Assembly (NCBI GenBank): GCA_021234155.1
Contig: JAJEKV010000095.1
Location: 1,369,524-1,433,523, forward strand
Direction: 5' to 3'
Source: Isoetes taiwanensis
Taxonomy: Eukaryota > Streptophyta > Lycopodiopsida > Isoetales > Isoetaceae
Length of the DNA stretch: 64,000 bases
Of the stretch, positions 42,690 to 57,600 are shown in pieces. Position numbers and translations under genes: made by a program. The notes under the pieces are model-generated. The model was not told where the DNA came from, made no database searches, and was given only the letters and a program-made list of their open reading frames with translations. Every line of letters begins with the position of its first letter. Within the stretch, counting starts at the first letter, position 1.

Positions 42690-45600
42690 TGAACATGAGT
42701 GGTCTTACAGTCCTGAGAACTTGGTCCCCTAGGGCAAGTCGGCGTTAAGAGTCCATTGGCGAGCCAAATCGCGACTCGGGGAGGGGAGGTGCCCGTCGGT
42801 CCCGGGGCCTTGGGGAGAGGAAGTTCAGGGCAGCGGCTTCCAGGGGATTTTAGGGTCCGTGCTCTGGCGTCAACACCCCCCACTCCCGCGTCAAGTCCGC
42901 GGCGCAAGGTCCCTTTGAATCGACAAGGAGAGGGCCTCCAAAAGCGTAAACCACATGTGGGTTGCGAGGGTTCTAGAAGGGTTTGCGTTTTGGGGGCGAG
43001 ACTTGAGTCTGTTGCACTTGGGACTGGCGGAAAAGCTGCAGGCCGAGAATACGGGCAAGGGGCCCGGCGGGCGGAGTTTGGGCCTGTCCTCCTCCCGATG
43101 TGGCAAGTAGAAGTCGGGGCTTTTGCGATGGCAAGACATTCATAAATTATAATTAATGCATTGTGCGAAAATAAATTCTGATTTTTTGCCGGCTGGAATC
43201 CTAATCCATTTCCGGCCTACGACCCAATTTTCTAAATTTTGGGAGAAGGTCTAGGTCAAAGGGTTAGCATTAGAGCGGTCGGGGCAGCCCGTTGCGGGGA
43301 GCAGCAGGCTGGCACCCTTCCCAAGTCAAAGCGAGGCCCGGGACCTTGCGGGGGATCCCTCACAAGAGGGAGAGTCCGGACCCCAAGAGGCGGGATCAAA
43401 AAAGTTCAGAGGCAGCCCTTCTGGCGGCTCCCCCCGGGGCTCGCTAATGACCACCCTCCGGGCCCGGTTCCCCTATCCGGCCGTTGGATCCTCCGTTCGG
43501 GGGCCCCTCTTGGGGAAGGCCCAAAAGATTCCAGATCGGTCAGGAGAACTTGTCAAACCCGCGGGCGTCACGAGGTCGGCCTTGTAGAAACATGATGTCT
43601 TGTCGTTTGGAGACGCAGGGAGGCTCGGGAATGGCAAATCGACCACCTTAAAATCGTCAGGAATGGCGAAATTACCCTAGGGAGCAAGTTACAAGGTCGG
43701 TTTTGCAAAAGAAAGAAACACTCCACGCCCTCCCGCGGCGGTATCCAGCATCCACATCCTAGGCCAATTGACTCTGAGTGTGATGGAAGTGAGCTACTTT
43801 GGGCTTCTTGGAGGTGGGTGGTCTTCTGGCCCCGGAACTTGGTCCCCGAGGGCAATGTCGGCGTTCTGGAGTCCATTGGCGAGTCAAATCGCGATTCCAG
43901 GAGAGGGGAGGTGGCGTCGGTCCCGGGGGCCTTGGGGAGAGAAATTGGGGCAAGCGGCTTAGGGGGATTTTAGGGTCCGTGCTCTGGCGTCAACACCCCC
44001 ACTCCCGTCAAGTCCGCGCAAGGTCCTTGCGAATCGACAAGGAGGGGCCTCCAAAGCGTAAACCACAGTGGGTTGCGAGGGTTCTAGAAGGGTTTGCGTT
44101 TTGGGGGCGAGACTTGGTCTGTGCACTTGGGACTGGCCAGGAAAGCTGCAGCCGAGAATCGGAACAAGGGGCTGGCCCGGCGGGGCGGAGTTTGGGCTGT
44201 CCTCCTCCCGATGTGGCAAGTAGAAGTCGGAAACTTTTGCGGTGGCAAGACATTCATAAATTACATAATTAATGCATTATGCGAAAATAAATTCTGATTT
44301 TTTGCCAGCTGGAATCCTAATCCATTTCCGGCCTACAGCCCAATTTTCTAAATTTTTGGGAGAAGGTCTAGGTCAAAGGGTTAGCATTAGAGCGGTCGGG
44401 GCAGCCCGTTGGGGGAAAGCAGGCTGGCACCCTTCCCAAAGTCAAGCGAGGCCCGGGACCTTGCGGGGATCCCTCACAAGAGGGGAGAGTCCAGGACCCC
44501 AGAGGCGGGATCAAAAAAAGTTCGAGGCAGCCCTTCTGGCGGCTCCCGGGAGGCTGCGCTAATGACCACCCTCCGGGCCGGTTCCCCTATCCGGCCAGTT
44601 GGATCCTCCGTTCGGGGCCCCTCTTGGGGAAGGCCCAAAAGATTCCAGATCGGTCAGGAGAACTTGTCAAACCCGGAAGGCGTCTGAGGTCGACCTTGTA
44701 AAACCCATGATGTCTTGTCGTTCGGACGCAGGAGGCTCGGGAATGGCAAATCGACCACCGCCAAATCGTCGGAATGGCGAAATTACCCTAGGGAGCAAGT
44801 TACAAGGTCGGTTTTGCAAAGAAAGAAACACTCCGCCTTCCACGGCGGTATCCATCCACATCCTAGGCCAATTGACTACGAGTGTGATGGAAGTGAGCTA
44901 CTTTGGCTTCTTGGAGGTTTTGGTCTTACAGCCCGCGGAACTTGGTTCCCGAGGCAATGTCGGCGTTGTGAGTCCATTGGCGAGTCAAATCGCGATTCGG
45001 AGAGGGGAGGTGCCCGTCCGTCCCGGGGGCCTTGGGGAGAAGTCGGGGCAGCGGCTTAGGGGGATTTTAGGGTCCGTGCTCTGGCGTCAACACCCTCCAC
45101 TCCCGTCAAGTCCGCGGCGCAAGGTCCCCCTGAATCGACAAGGAGAGGGCCTCCAAAGCGTAAACCACAGTGGGTTGCGGGTTCTAGAAGGGTTTGCGTT
45201 TTGGGGGCGAGACTTGGTCATTTGCACTTGGGACTGGCGGAAAGGCTGCCCAGAGAATACTGAGCAAGGAGGCCCGGCGGAGCGGAGTTTGGGCTGTCCT
45301 CCTCCCGATGTGGCAAGTAGAAGTCGGGGGGCTTTTTTTGATGTGCAAGACATTCATAAATTACTTAATTAATGCATTGTCACGAAAATAAATTCTGATT
45401 TTTGCGGTGGGATTCCTAACCCATCTCCGGCCTGGCCCAATTTTGAAATTTTAGGAGAAGGTCTAGGTCAAAGGGTTAGCTAAGGTCAAAGGAATGGAGT
45501 TTGTGGGATCGTTGTACTTAGGGTTGACCTTGTCAAGCGAGGCGGGATACTTGGTCTAAGATCCCTTGAGAATATAAGCATCATAACTATTAGAATGAAG

Positions 45601-48600
45601 ATAAATGATTCTGGAAAAAGCATCATAACTACTAGAATGAAGATAAATGATTCCCCTAAAAGCAAAAAGATCCTAGTTGAGGGTTGGGGGTTAGATTTGG
45701 TTGCTTGTGATGATGGTTGTGTTTGTTATCAAGGCATATGGATAAGCGAGAATGCCCTTGTTCAACGGTTTGTCTCCTAAAGCTATTTGGCATGGATGGC
45801 ATAATTAACTTGTAATGGCGAATTAGGGGCAAATTACCCTAGGGGCAAGTTACAAGGTCCCGTTTGCAAAGCGTCAACACCCCCTCCATGTCAAGATCAC
45901 GTTGCAAGGTCCCGATCCAAATCCTAAGGAGAGGGCCTCACGAGTAAACCACATGACTTGCCCAGCTCTAGAAGGGTTTTGTTTTGGAGCGAGTTTTGGT
46001 CTTCTGGCCACGAGAACTTGGTCCCCTAGAGACAGCGTCGGCGTTAAAGGTCCATTGGCGAGAGTCAAATCTTGATTCAGGAGAGGGAGGTGCCCGTCAG
46101 TCCCGGGGGCCTTGGGGAGAGAAATTCGGGGCAAGCGGCTTAGGGGGATTTTAGGGTCCGTGCTCTGGCGTCAACACCCCCTCCCGTCAAGTCCGCGGCG
46201 CAAGGTCCCTTGCCAATCGACAAGGAGAGGGCCTCCAAAGCGTAAACCACAGTGGGTTGCGGGTTCTAGAAGGGTTTTGCGTTTTGGGGGCGAGACTTGA
46301 GTCTGTTGCACTTGGGACACTGGCCAGAAACTGCAGCCAGAAATCTGAACAAGGGGCCCGGCGGGGCGGAGTTTGGGCCTGTCCTCCTCCGATGTGGCAA
46401 GTAGAAGTCGGGGAGGCTGCGATGGCAAGACATTCATAAATTAAGCAATTAATGCATTTATGCGAAAATAAATTCTGATTTTTGCCAGCTGGAATCTAAT
46501 CCATTTCCAGCACACGGCCCAATTTTCTAAAATTTGAGGAGAAGGTCTAGGTCAAAGGGTTAGCATTAGAGCGGTCGGGGCAGCGGTTGCGGGGGCAACA
46601 GCGGCAGCACCCTTCCCAAGTCAAGCGAGGCGGGGACCTTGCGGGGATCCCTCACAAGAGGGGAGAGTCCTTGGACCCCAAGAGGGATCAAAAAAAGTTC
46701 CCGAGGCAGCCCTTCTGGCGGCGCTCCCGGGAAGATAAATGATTCTAATGACCACCCTCCGGGCCGGTTCCCCTATCCGGCCATTGGATCCTCTCCGTTC
46801 GGGGGCCCCTCTTGGGGGAAGGCCCAAAAGATTCCAGATGGTCAGGGAGAACTTGTCAAGCCGCAGGCATCACGAGGTCGGCCTTGTAGAAACCCATGTG
46901 TCTTGTCGTTCGAGACGCAGGGAGGCTCAGGAATGGCAAATCGACCCTGCCAAATCGTCAGGAATGGCGAAATTACCCTAGGGGAGCAAGTTACAAGGTC
47001 GGTTTTGCAAAAGAAAGAAACACTCCGCCCTCCACACGGCGGTATCCCGCATCCACATCCTAGGCCAATTGACTACGAGTGTGATGGAAGTGAGCTACTT
47101 TGGAGCTTCTTGGAGGTGGGTGGTCTTACCCGCCCGGAACTTGGTCCCCGGGGCAATGTCGGCGTTAAAGTCCATTGGCGAGAGTCAAATCGCGATTCCA
47201 GGAGAGGGGAGAGTCGCCCGTCAGTCCCCGGGGCCTTGGGGAGAGGAAATCAGGGCAAAGCGACTTCGGGGGATTTTAGGGTCCGTGCTCGGCGTCAACA
47301 CCCCCCTCCCGTCAAGTCCGCGGCGCAAGGTCCCTTGCGAATCGACAAGGAGAGGGCCTCCAAAAGCGTAAACCACGTGGGTTGCGGGTTCTAGAAGGGT
47401 TTGCGTTTTGGGGGCGAGACAGTCTGTTGCACTTAGACACTGGCCCAGGCTAGCGGCCGAAATCACGAGCAAGGAGGCCCGCGGAGGCGGAGTTTGGGCC
47501 TGTCCTCCTCCCGATGTGGCAAGTAGAAGTCCGCGCACTTTTGCGGTGGCAAGACATTCATAAATTAAAATTAATGCATTGTCACGAAAATAAATTCTGA
47601 TTTTTTGCCAGCTGGGAATCTAATCCATTTCCGGCCACAGCCCAATTTTCTAAATTTTAGGAGAAGGTCTAGGTCAAAGGGTTAGCATTAGAGCGGTCGG
47701 GGCCCGTTGCGGGGCAACGGTGGCACCCTTCCCCAAGTCAAAGCGAGGCCCGGGACCTTGCAGGGATCCCTCACAAGAGGGAGAGTCCGGACCCCAAGAG
47801 GCGGGATCCAAAAAGTTCGAGGCAGCCCTTCTGGCGGCTCTCCCGAGGGCTGCGCTAATGACCACCCTCCGGGCCGGTTCCCCTATCCGGCCATTGGATC
47901 CTCCGTTCGGGGGCCCCTCTTGGGGAAGGCCCAAAAGATTCAGATCGGTCAGGAGAACTTGTCAAACAGCGGAAGCGTCACGAGTCGACCTTGTAGAAAC
48001 CCTTGATGTCTTGTCGTTCGGGACGCAGGGAGGCTCGGAATGGCAAATCGACCACCAAATCGTCCGGAATGGCGAAATTACCCTAGGGAGCAAGTTACAA
48101 GGTCGGTTTTGCAAAGAAAGAAACACTCATGCCCTCCACGGCCGGTATCCCGCATCCACATCCCTAGGCCAATTGACTCTGAGAGTGTGATGGAAGTGAG
48201 CTACTTTGGCGCTTCTTGGAGGTGGTGGTCTTCTGGCCCGCGGAACTTGGTCCCCGGGGCAATGTCGGCGTTCTGAGTCCATTGGCGAGGGAGTCAAATC
48301 GAGCGATTCCGGAGAGGGGAGGTAAGCCCGTCCGTCCCAAAGGCCTTGGGGAGAGAGAATTGGGGGCAAGCGGCTTAGGGGGGATTTTTAGGGTCGATGC
48401 TCTGGCGTCAACACCCCCCTCCCGCGTCAAGTCCGCGGCGCAAGGTCCCGCCCGGAATCACGACAAGGAGAGGGCCTCCAAAAAATGTAAACCACATGGG
48501 TTGCCCGGGTTCTAGAAGGGTTTTGCGTTTTGGGGGCGAGACTTGGTACATTGCACTTGGGACACGGCGAGAAAGCTTCACCCGGCGAGAATCTGGAGCA

Positions 48601-51600
48601 AAGAGGCCCGGCGGGCGGAGTTTGGGCCTGTCCTCCTCCCGATGTGGCAAGTAGAAATGGGAGAGCTTTTGCGATGGCAAGACATTCATAAATTACAATT
48701 AATGCATTGTGCGAAAATAAATTCTGATTTTTTGCCATGGAATCCTAATCCATTTCCAGCCCCCACCCAATTTTCGAAATTTGGGAGAAGGTCTAGGTCA
48801 AAGGGTTAGCATTAGAGCGGTGGGGCAGCCCGGATTGCGGGAACAATAGGTGGCACCCTTCCCCAAGTCAAGCGAGGCCAGGACCTTGCGGGGATCCCTC
48901 ACAAGAGGGGAGAGTCCGGACCCCAACTAGGCGGGATCAAAAAAAATGTTCGAGGCAGCCCTTCTGGCGGCTCCCGGGCTGCGCTAATGACCACCCTCCG
49001 GGCCGGTTCCCCTATCCGACCGTTGGATCCTCCGTTCGGGGGGCCTCTTGGGGAAGGCCCAAAAGATTCCAGTCGGTCAGGAGAACTTGTCAAACCGCAT
49101 GAGCTCACGAGGTCGACCTTGTAGAAACCGCGATGTCTTGTCGTTCGGGACGCAGGAGGCTCGGAATGGCAAATCGACCCTGCCAAATGCGTCGGAATGG
49201 CGAAATTACCCTAGGGAGCAAGTTACAAGGTCGGTTTGCAAAGAAAAGAAACACTCCGCCCTCCCGCAGGCGGTATCCAGCATCCACATCCTAGGCCAAT
49301 TATTTCTGAGTGTGATGGAAGTGAAGCTACTTTGGCTTCTTGGAGGTGGGTGGTCTTCGGCCGCGGAACTTGGTCCCCAGGGGCAATGTCGGCGTTAAAG
49401 TCCATTGGCGAGGAGTCAAATCAATTCCGGAGGGGGGAGTGCCGTCCGTCCCCAGGGCCTTGGGAGAGGAAGTTCGGGGCAAGCGGCTTCGGGGGATTTT
49501 AGGGTCCGTGCTCTGGCGTCAACACCCCCCCTCCCGTCAAGTCCGCGGCAAGGTCCCCCGAATCGACAAGGAGAGGGCCTCCAAAGCGTAAACCACAGTG
49601 GGTTGCGGGTTCTAGAAGGGTTTGCGTTTTGGGGGCGAGACTTGAGTGTTGCACTTGGGACTGGCCCAGAAAGGCTGCTGCAGCCAGAATCTGAGAACAA
49701 GAGGCCAGCGGAGGCGGGAGTTTGGGCCTGTCCTCCTCCCGATGTGGCAAGTAGAGAAGTCGAGGCGCTTTTGCGATGGCAAGACATTCATAAATTCGCA
49801 ATTAATGCATTGTCGAAAATAAATTCTGATTTTTGCCAACTGGAATCCTAATCCATTTCCGGCCTACATTAATTTTTGAAATTTTTAGGAGAAGGTCTAG
49901 GTCAAAGGGTTAGCATTAGAGCGGTCGGGGCGTGACCCGTTCACGGGGGCAACAGAGGCACACCCTTCCCAAGTCAAGCGAGGCGGGGACCTTGCGGGGA
50001 TCCCTCACAAGAGGGGAGAGTCAGGACCCCAGAAGCGGGATCCAAAAAAAGTTCCCGCTGAGCCCTTCTGGCAGCGGCGCTCCCGGGGCTGCCGCGCTAA
50101 TGACCACCCTCGGGCAGGTTCCCCTATCCGGCCGTTGGATCCTCCGTTAGGGGGCCCCTCTTGGGAAGGCCCAAAGATTCGAGTCGGTCAGGAGAACTTG
50201 TCAAACCCCTGAACTCACGAGAACGACCTTGTAGAAACCCAGATTGTCTTGTCGTTCGGCAGGGAGGCTCGGAATGGCAAATCGACCACCCAAATCGTCA
50301 GGAATGGCCGAAATTACCCTAGGGAGCAAGTTACAAGGTCGGTTTTGCAAAGAAGAAAACACTCCGCCCTCCACTGCAAGGTATCCATCCCACATCCTAG
50401 GCCAATTGACTCTGAGTGTGATGGAAGTGAGCTACTTTGGCTTCTTGGAGGTGGGTGGTCTTCGGCCCGGAACTTGGTCCCCAGAACAAGCGTCGGCGTT
50501 CAATCAGTCCATTGGCGAGTCAAATCGCGATTCCAGGAGGGGAGGTGACCCGTCAGTCCCGAGGGCCTTGGGGGAGAAATTGAGGAGCAGCGCAAAAAAG
50601 GGGGATTTTAGGGTCCGTGCTCACGGCGTCAACACCCCCCCTCCCACGTCAAGTCCTGGCGCAAAGGTCCCTTTGAATCGACAAGGAGGGCCTCCAAAGC
50701 GTAAACCACAGTGGGTTGCGGGTTCTAGAAGGGTTTTGCGTTTTGGGGGCGGGGCTTGAGTACATTGCACTTGGGACTGGCGAGAAGAGACAAGCAGAGA
50801 ATCTGAACAAGGGGCCCGGCGGAGCGGAGTTTGGGCCTGTCCTCCTCCCGATGTGGCAAGTAGAAATTAGTCAGCTTTTGCGATGGCAAGACATTCATAA
50901 ATTCGCAATTAATGCATTGTGCGAAAATAAATTCTGATTTTTTTGCGGCTGGAATCCTAATCCATTTCCGGCCTACACGGCCCAATTTTGAAAATTTTTA
51001 GGAGAAGGTCTAGGTCAAAGGGTTAGCATTAGAGCGGTCGGGGCAGCCAGTTGCGGAACAGCCGAGCCACCCTTCCCAAGTCAAAGCGAGGCGGGGACCT
51101 TGCGGGGATCCCTCACAAGAGGGGAAGTCAGGACCCCAAAATGGGATCAAAAAAAGTTCGAGGCAGCCCTTCTGGCGGCTCCCGGGCTCTTGCGCTAATG
51201 ACCACCCTCCGGGCCGGTTCCCCTATCCGACCCAGTGGATCCTCCGTTCGGGGCCCCTCTTGGGAAGGCCCAAAAGATTCGAATCGGTCAGGGAGAACTT
51301 GTCAAAACCTTGTTCTTGGTCGACCTTGTAAACCACTGCGGTGTCTTGTCGTTTAGACACCGGGGAGGCTCGGAATGGCAAATCGACCACATGTGAAATC
51401 GTCAGGAATGGCGAAATTACCCTAGGGAGCAAGTTACAAGGTGGGGTTTTGCAAAAAGAAACACTCCGCCCTCCCGGCGGTATCCGCATCCACATCCTAG
51501 GCCAATTGACTACGAGTGTGATGGAAGTGAGCTACTTTGGCTTCTTGGAGGTGGGTGGTCTTCGGCCCGCGGAACTTGGTCCCCAGGGGCAATGTCGGCG

Positions 51601-54600
51601 TTAAGTCCATTGGCGAGTCAAATCGCGATTCGGAGGGGAGGTCGCCCGTCAGTCCCCGGGGCCTTGGGGAGAGGAAATTCAGGGGCAAAGCGGCTTAGGG
51701 GGATTTTAGGAGTCCGTGCTCTGGCGTCAACACCCCACTCCCACGTCAAGTCCGCGGCGCAAGGTCCCGCCCGAATCGACAAGGAGGGGCCTCCAAAGCG
51801 TAAACCACGTGGGTTGCCGAGGGTTCTAGAAGGGTTTTGCGTTTTGGGGCGAGGCAGTACATTTGCACTGGGACCTGGCGAGAAGGCTGCCCAGCCCTCA
51901 GAATCTGAGCAAGAGGCTGGGGGCGGAGTTTGGGCCTGTCCTCCTCCCGATGTGGCAAGTAGAAGTCGAGGATGACTTTTGATGGCAAGACATTCATAAA
52001 TTAAATTAATGCATTGTGGAAAATAAATTCTGATTTTTTGCCATTTGGAATCCTAATCCATTTCGGCTACAGCCCAATTTTTCAACCGGTGAAATTTTAG
52101 GAGAAAGGTCTAGGTCAAAGGGTTAGCATTAGAGCGGTGGGGCAGCCCGTTCGCGAACAGCAGAGCCCCACCCTTCCCAAGTCAAGCGAGGCCAGGACCT
52201 TGCGGGGATCCCTCACAAGAGGGGAGAGTCCAGGACCCCAAGAGGATCAATCAAAAAAGTTCGAGGCAGCCCTTCTGGCGGCGCTCCCCACGGCTGCGCG
52301 CTAATGACCACCCTCCGGGCCCGTTCCCCTATCCGGCCAGTTGGATCCTCCGTTCGGGGGCCCCTCTTGGGGAAGGCCCAAAAGATTCAGTCGGTCGGGA
52401 GAACTTGTCAAACCCAGGCGCGTCACGAGTCGGCCTTGTAGAAACCGCGATGTCTTGTCGTTCGGGACGCAGGAGGCTCGGGAATGGCAAATCGACCACT
52501 GCCAAATCGTCGGAATGGCGAAATTACCCTAGGGAGCAAGTTACAAGGTCGGTTTTGCAAAAGAAAAAACACTCACGCCCTCCCGGACAAGGTATCCCGC
52601 ATCCACATCCTAGGCCAATTGACTAGGAGTGTGCTGGACATGAGCTACTTTGGCGCTTCTTGGAGGTGGGGTGGTCTTCTGGCCACGGAACTTGGTCCCC
52701 GGGGCAATGTCGGCGTTCACGAGTCCATTGGCGAGGAAAATCGCGATTCAGGAGGGGGGTGGCCCGTCAGGTCCCGGGGGCCTTGGGGAGAGGAAATTCG
52801 GGACAGCGGCTTCCCCCTCAGGATTTTAGGGTCCGTGCTCTGGCGTCAACACCCCCACCCACGTCAAGTCCGCGGCGCAAGGTCCGCCCGAATCGACAAG
52901 GAGAGGGCCTCCAAAACGTAAACCACAGTGGGTTGCGGGGTTCTAGAAGGGTTTTGCGTTTTGGGGGCGAGACTTGTCTGTTGCACTTGGGACCCGGGCC
53001 AGAGGGAGCTGCCCAGAGAATACGGAGCAAGGGGAACCAGCGCCCGGAGTTTGGGCCTGTCCTCCTCCCGATGTGGCAAGTAGAAGTCGGGGCTTTTTGA
53101 TGTGGCAAGACATTCATAAATTCGCAATTAATGCATTGTAGGAAAATAAATTCTGATTTTTTGCCAGTGGAATCCTAATCCATTTCCACACACAGGCCCA
53201 ATTTTGAGAAAATTTGAGGAGAAGGTCTAGGTCAAAGGGTTAGCATTAGAGCGGTCGGGGCAGCCCGTTGCGGGGCAACCGAGTGGCACCCTTCCCAAAG
53301 TCAAAGCGAGGCGGGACCTTGCGGGGATCCCTCACAAGAGGGAGAGTCAGGACCCCAAGAGGCGGGATCAAAAAGTTCGAGGCAGCCCTTCTGGCGGCTC
53401 CCGGGGGCTGCGCTAATGACCACCCTCCGGGCCGGTTCCCCTATCCGGCCAGTTGGATCCTCCGTTCGGGGGCCCCTCTTGGGGAAGGCCCAAAAGATTC
53501 CGAGATCGGTCCGGGAGAACTTGTCAAACATAGAAGGCGTCACGAGGTCGGCCTTGTAGAAACCGCATTGTCTTGTCGTTCGAGACGCAGGGAGGCTCGG
53601 AATGGCAAATCGACCACCGCCAAATCGTCCGGAATGGCGAAATTACCCTTAGGGGAGCAAGTTACAAGGTCGGTTTTGCAAAGAAAACACTCCGCCCTCC
53701 ACGACGGTATCCGCATCCACATCCTAGGCCAATTGACTCACGAGTGTGATGGAAGTGAGCTACTTTGGCTTCTTGGAGGTCGGGTGGTCTTACAGCCCGC
53801 GGAACTTGGTCCCGGAGAACAATGTCGGCGTTCTGAGTCCATTGGCGAGAGTCAAATCGCGATTCCGGGAGGGGGAGGTCGCCCGTCGTCATCCCCGGGG
53901 CCTTGGGGAGAGGAAATTCGGGGACAGCGGCTTAGGGGGATTTTAGGGTCCGTGCTCTGGCGTCAACACCCCCCCTCCACGTCAAGTCCGCGGCGCAAGG
54001 TCCCGCCCGAATCGACAAGGAGAGGGCCTCCCAAAGCGTAAACCCCGTGGGTTGCGGGTTCTAGAAGGGTTTGCGTTTTGGGGGCGAGACTTGGTCTGTT
54101 GCACTTAGGACCTGGCCGAGAAGCTGCAGCCGAGAATCTGAACAAGGGGCCAGCGGGCGGGTTTTGGGCCTGTCCTCCTCCCGATGTGGCAAGTAGAAAT
54201 TAGGGGCTTTTGCGATGGCAAGACATTCATAAATTACGCAATTAATGCATTGTAGAAAATAAATTCTGATTTTTTGCCGGCTGGAATCTAATCCATTTCC
54301 GGCCTACACAGCCCAATTTTGAAAATTTTTTGGAGAAAGGTCTAGGTCAAAGGGTTAGCATTAGAGCGGTCGGGGCAGCCCGTTGCGGGGAGGCAACCCG
54401 AGCGGCACCCTTCCCCAAGTCAAAGCGAGGCCCGGGGACCTTGCGGGGATCCCTCACAAGAGGGGAGAGTCCGGACCCCAAGAGGCGGGATCCAAAAAAG
54501 TTCCCGGGCAGCCCTTCTGGCGGCGCTCCCCGGGGGCTGCGCTAATGACCACCCTCCCGGGCCGGTTCCCCTATCCGACCGTTGGATCCTCCGTTCGAGG

Positions 54601-57600
54601 GCCCCTCTTGGGGAAGGCCCAAAGATTCGGTCGGTCGGAGAAACTTGTCAAACCCAGCGGGCGTCACGAGGCTGGCCTTGTAGAAACCGCAGTTGTCTTG
54701 TCGTTGAACGCGGGAGGCTCGGAATGGCGATGACCACCAATCGTCCGGAATGGCGAAATTACCCTAGGGAGCAAGTTACAAGGTCGGTTTGCAAAAAAAA
54801 GACTCACGCCCTCCACGGCCGGTATCCCGCATCCACATCCTAGGCCAATTGACCTTCGAGTGTGATGGAAGTGAGCTACTTTGGCTTCTTGGAGGTCCGG
54901 GTGGTCTTCTGGCCCGCGGAACTTGGTCCCGTGGCAACGTCGGCGTTCAAGTCCATTGGCGTTCAAATCAGGATTCCATTGGCGTCTGTCCCGAGGGCCT
55001 TGGGGAGAGGAAACCGGGGTGCGATTAGGATTTTAGGAGTCCGTGCTCGCGTCAACACCCCCCCTCCCGCGTCAAGTCCGCGGCGCAAGGTCCCTTGCGA
55101 ATCGACAAGGAGAGGGCCTCCAAAGCGTAAACCACATGGGTTGCCGAGGTTCTAGAAGGGTTTGCGTTTTGGGGGCGAGACTTGTCTGTTGCACTTGGGA
55201 CTGGCCGAGGAGCTGCAGGCCAGAATACGAACAAAGGGAGGCCCGGCGGGCGGAGTTTGGGCCTGTCCTCCTCCGATGTGGCAAGTAGAAGTCGGGGGGC
55301 TTTTGCGATGGCAAGACATTCATAAATTACAAATTAATGCATTGTCATGCGAAAATAATTCTGATTTTTTGCCCGGCTGGAATCCTAATCCATTTCCGGC
55401 CTACGGCCAATTTTGAAATTTTGGGGAGAAGGTCTAGGTCAAAGGGTTAGCATTAGAGCGGTCGGGGGCAGCCCGTTGCGGGGAACAACCCGGTGGCACC
55501 CTTCCCAAGTCAAGCGAGGCCCGGACCTTGCGGGGATCCCTCACAAGAGGGGAGAGTCCGGACCCCAAGAGGCGGGATCCAAAAAAAAAGTTCCGGGCAG
55601 CCCTTCTGGCGCGCCGCTCCCGGGGCTGCAGCTAATGACCACCCTCCCGGGCCCGGTTCCCCTATCCGGCCGTTGGATCCTCCGTTCGGGGGCCCCTCTT
55701 GGGGAAGGCCCAAAGATTCCAGATCGGTCAGGAGAACTTGTCAAACCCAGCGGGGCGTCCCGAGGTCGGCCTTGTAGAAACCGCATGTCTTGTCGTTCGA
55801 GACGCGGGAGGCTCGGAATGGCAAATCGACCCTGCCAAATCGTCAGGAATGGCGAAAATTACCCTAGGGAGCAAGTTACAAGGTCGGTTTTGCAAAGAAA
55901 GAAACACTCCGCCCTCCACGACGGTATCCGCATCCACATCCTAGGCCAATTGACTACGAGTGTGATGGAAGTGAGCTACTTTGGCTTCTTGGAGGTCGGG
56001 TGGTCTTCTGGCCCACGGAACTTGGTCCCCAGGGCAATGTCGGCGTTCGAGTCCATTGGCGAGTCAAATCGCGATTCGGAGGGGAGGTGCCCGTCCCGTC
56101 CCCGGGGGGCCTTGGGGAGAGAGGAAGTGGGGCAAGCGGCTTAGGGGGGGATTTTAGGGTCCGTGCTCACGGCGTCAACACCCCCTCCGCGTCAAGTCCG
56201 CGGCGCAAGGTCCCCGAATCAAACAGAGGGGCCTCCAAAGCGTAAACCACAGTGGGTTGCGAGGTTCTAGAAGGGTTTTGCGTTTTGGGGGCGAGACTTG
56301 GTCTGTTGCGCAGGACTGGGCCGAGGCTGCCAGTAGAGAATCTGAACAAGGGAACCGGCGGGCCGGAGTTTGGGCCTGTCCTCCTCCCGATGTGGCAAGT
56401 AGAAGTGGGGGCTTTTGCGATGGCAAGACATTCATAAATTCGCAATTAATGCATTTATGCGAAAATAAATTCTGATTTTTGCCAGTGGAATCCTAATCCA
56501 TTTCCGGCCCACGGCCCAATTTTGAAATTTTGAGGAGAAGGTCTAGGTCAAAGGGTTAGCATTACGTTAGAGCGGTCGGGGCAGCCCCGTTGCGGGGCAC
56601 AGCCGGCAGCACCCTTCCCCAAGTCAAAGCGAGGCCCGGGGACCTTGCGGGGATCCCTCACAAGAGGGAGAGTCCCAGGACCCCAAGCGGGATCCAAAAA
56701 GTTCCCAAGGCAGCCCTTCTGGCAGCTCCCCGGGGAGGCTGCGCTAATGACCACCCTCCCGGGCGGTTCCCCTATCCGGCCGTTGGATCCTCCGTTCGGG
56801 GCCCCCTTCGGGAAGGCCCAAAATTCCAGATCGGTCAGGGAGAACTTGTCAAACCGGCGGCGCGAGGAGTCGGCCTTGTAGAAACTTGCATTGTCTTGTC
56901 GTTCGAGACGCAGGAGGCTCGGAATGGCAAATCGACCCTGCCAAATCGTCGGAATAAGCGAAATTACCCTAGGGGAGCAAGTTACAAGGTCGGTTTTGCA
57001 AAGAAAAAACACTCCGCCCTCCCGCGGCGGTATCCAGCATCCCACATCCTAGGCCAATTGACTACGAGTGTGATGGAAGTGAGCTACTTTGGCTTCTTGG
57101 AGGTCGGGTGGTCTTCTAGCCCGCGGAACTTGGTCCCCAGGGCAATGTCGGCGTTCTGAGTCCATTGGCAGAGTCAAATCGCGATTCCGGAGAGGGAGGT
57201 CGCCCGTCCCAGGGCCTTGGGGAGAGGGAGTGGGGCAAAAGCAGCTTCGGGGGATTTTTAGGGTCCGTGCTGCGGCGTCAACACCCCCACTCCACGTCAA
57301 GTCCGCAGCAAGGTCCCGCCGAATCGACAGGAGAGGGCCTCCAAAGCGTAAACCACGTGGGTTGCCGGGTTCTAGAAGGGTTTGCGTTTTGGGGGCGGGA
57401 CTTGTCTGTTGCACTGGGACTGGCCAGAAGCTGCAGCCCAGAATACGGAGCAAGGGGAACTGGCGGGGAGCGGAGTTTGGGCCTGTCCTCCTCCCGATGT
57501 GGCAAGTAGAAGTGGGGCACTTTTGCGTGGCAAGACATTCATAAATTCGCAATTAATGCATTGTAATGCGAAAATAAATTCTGATTTTTTGCCGGCTGGA

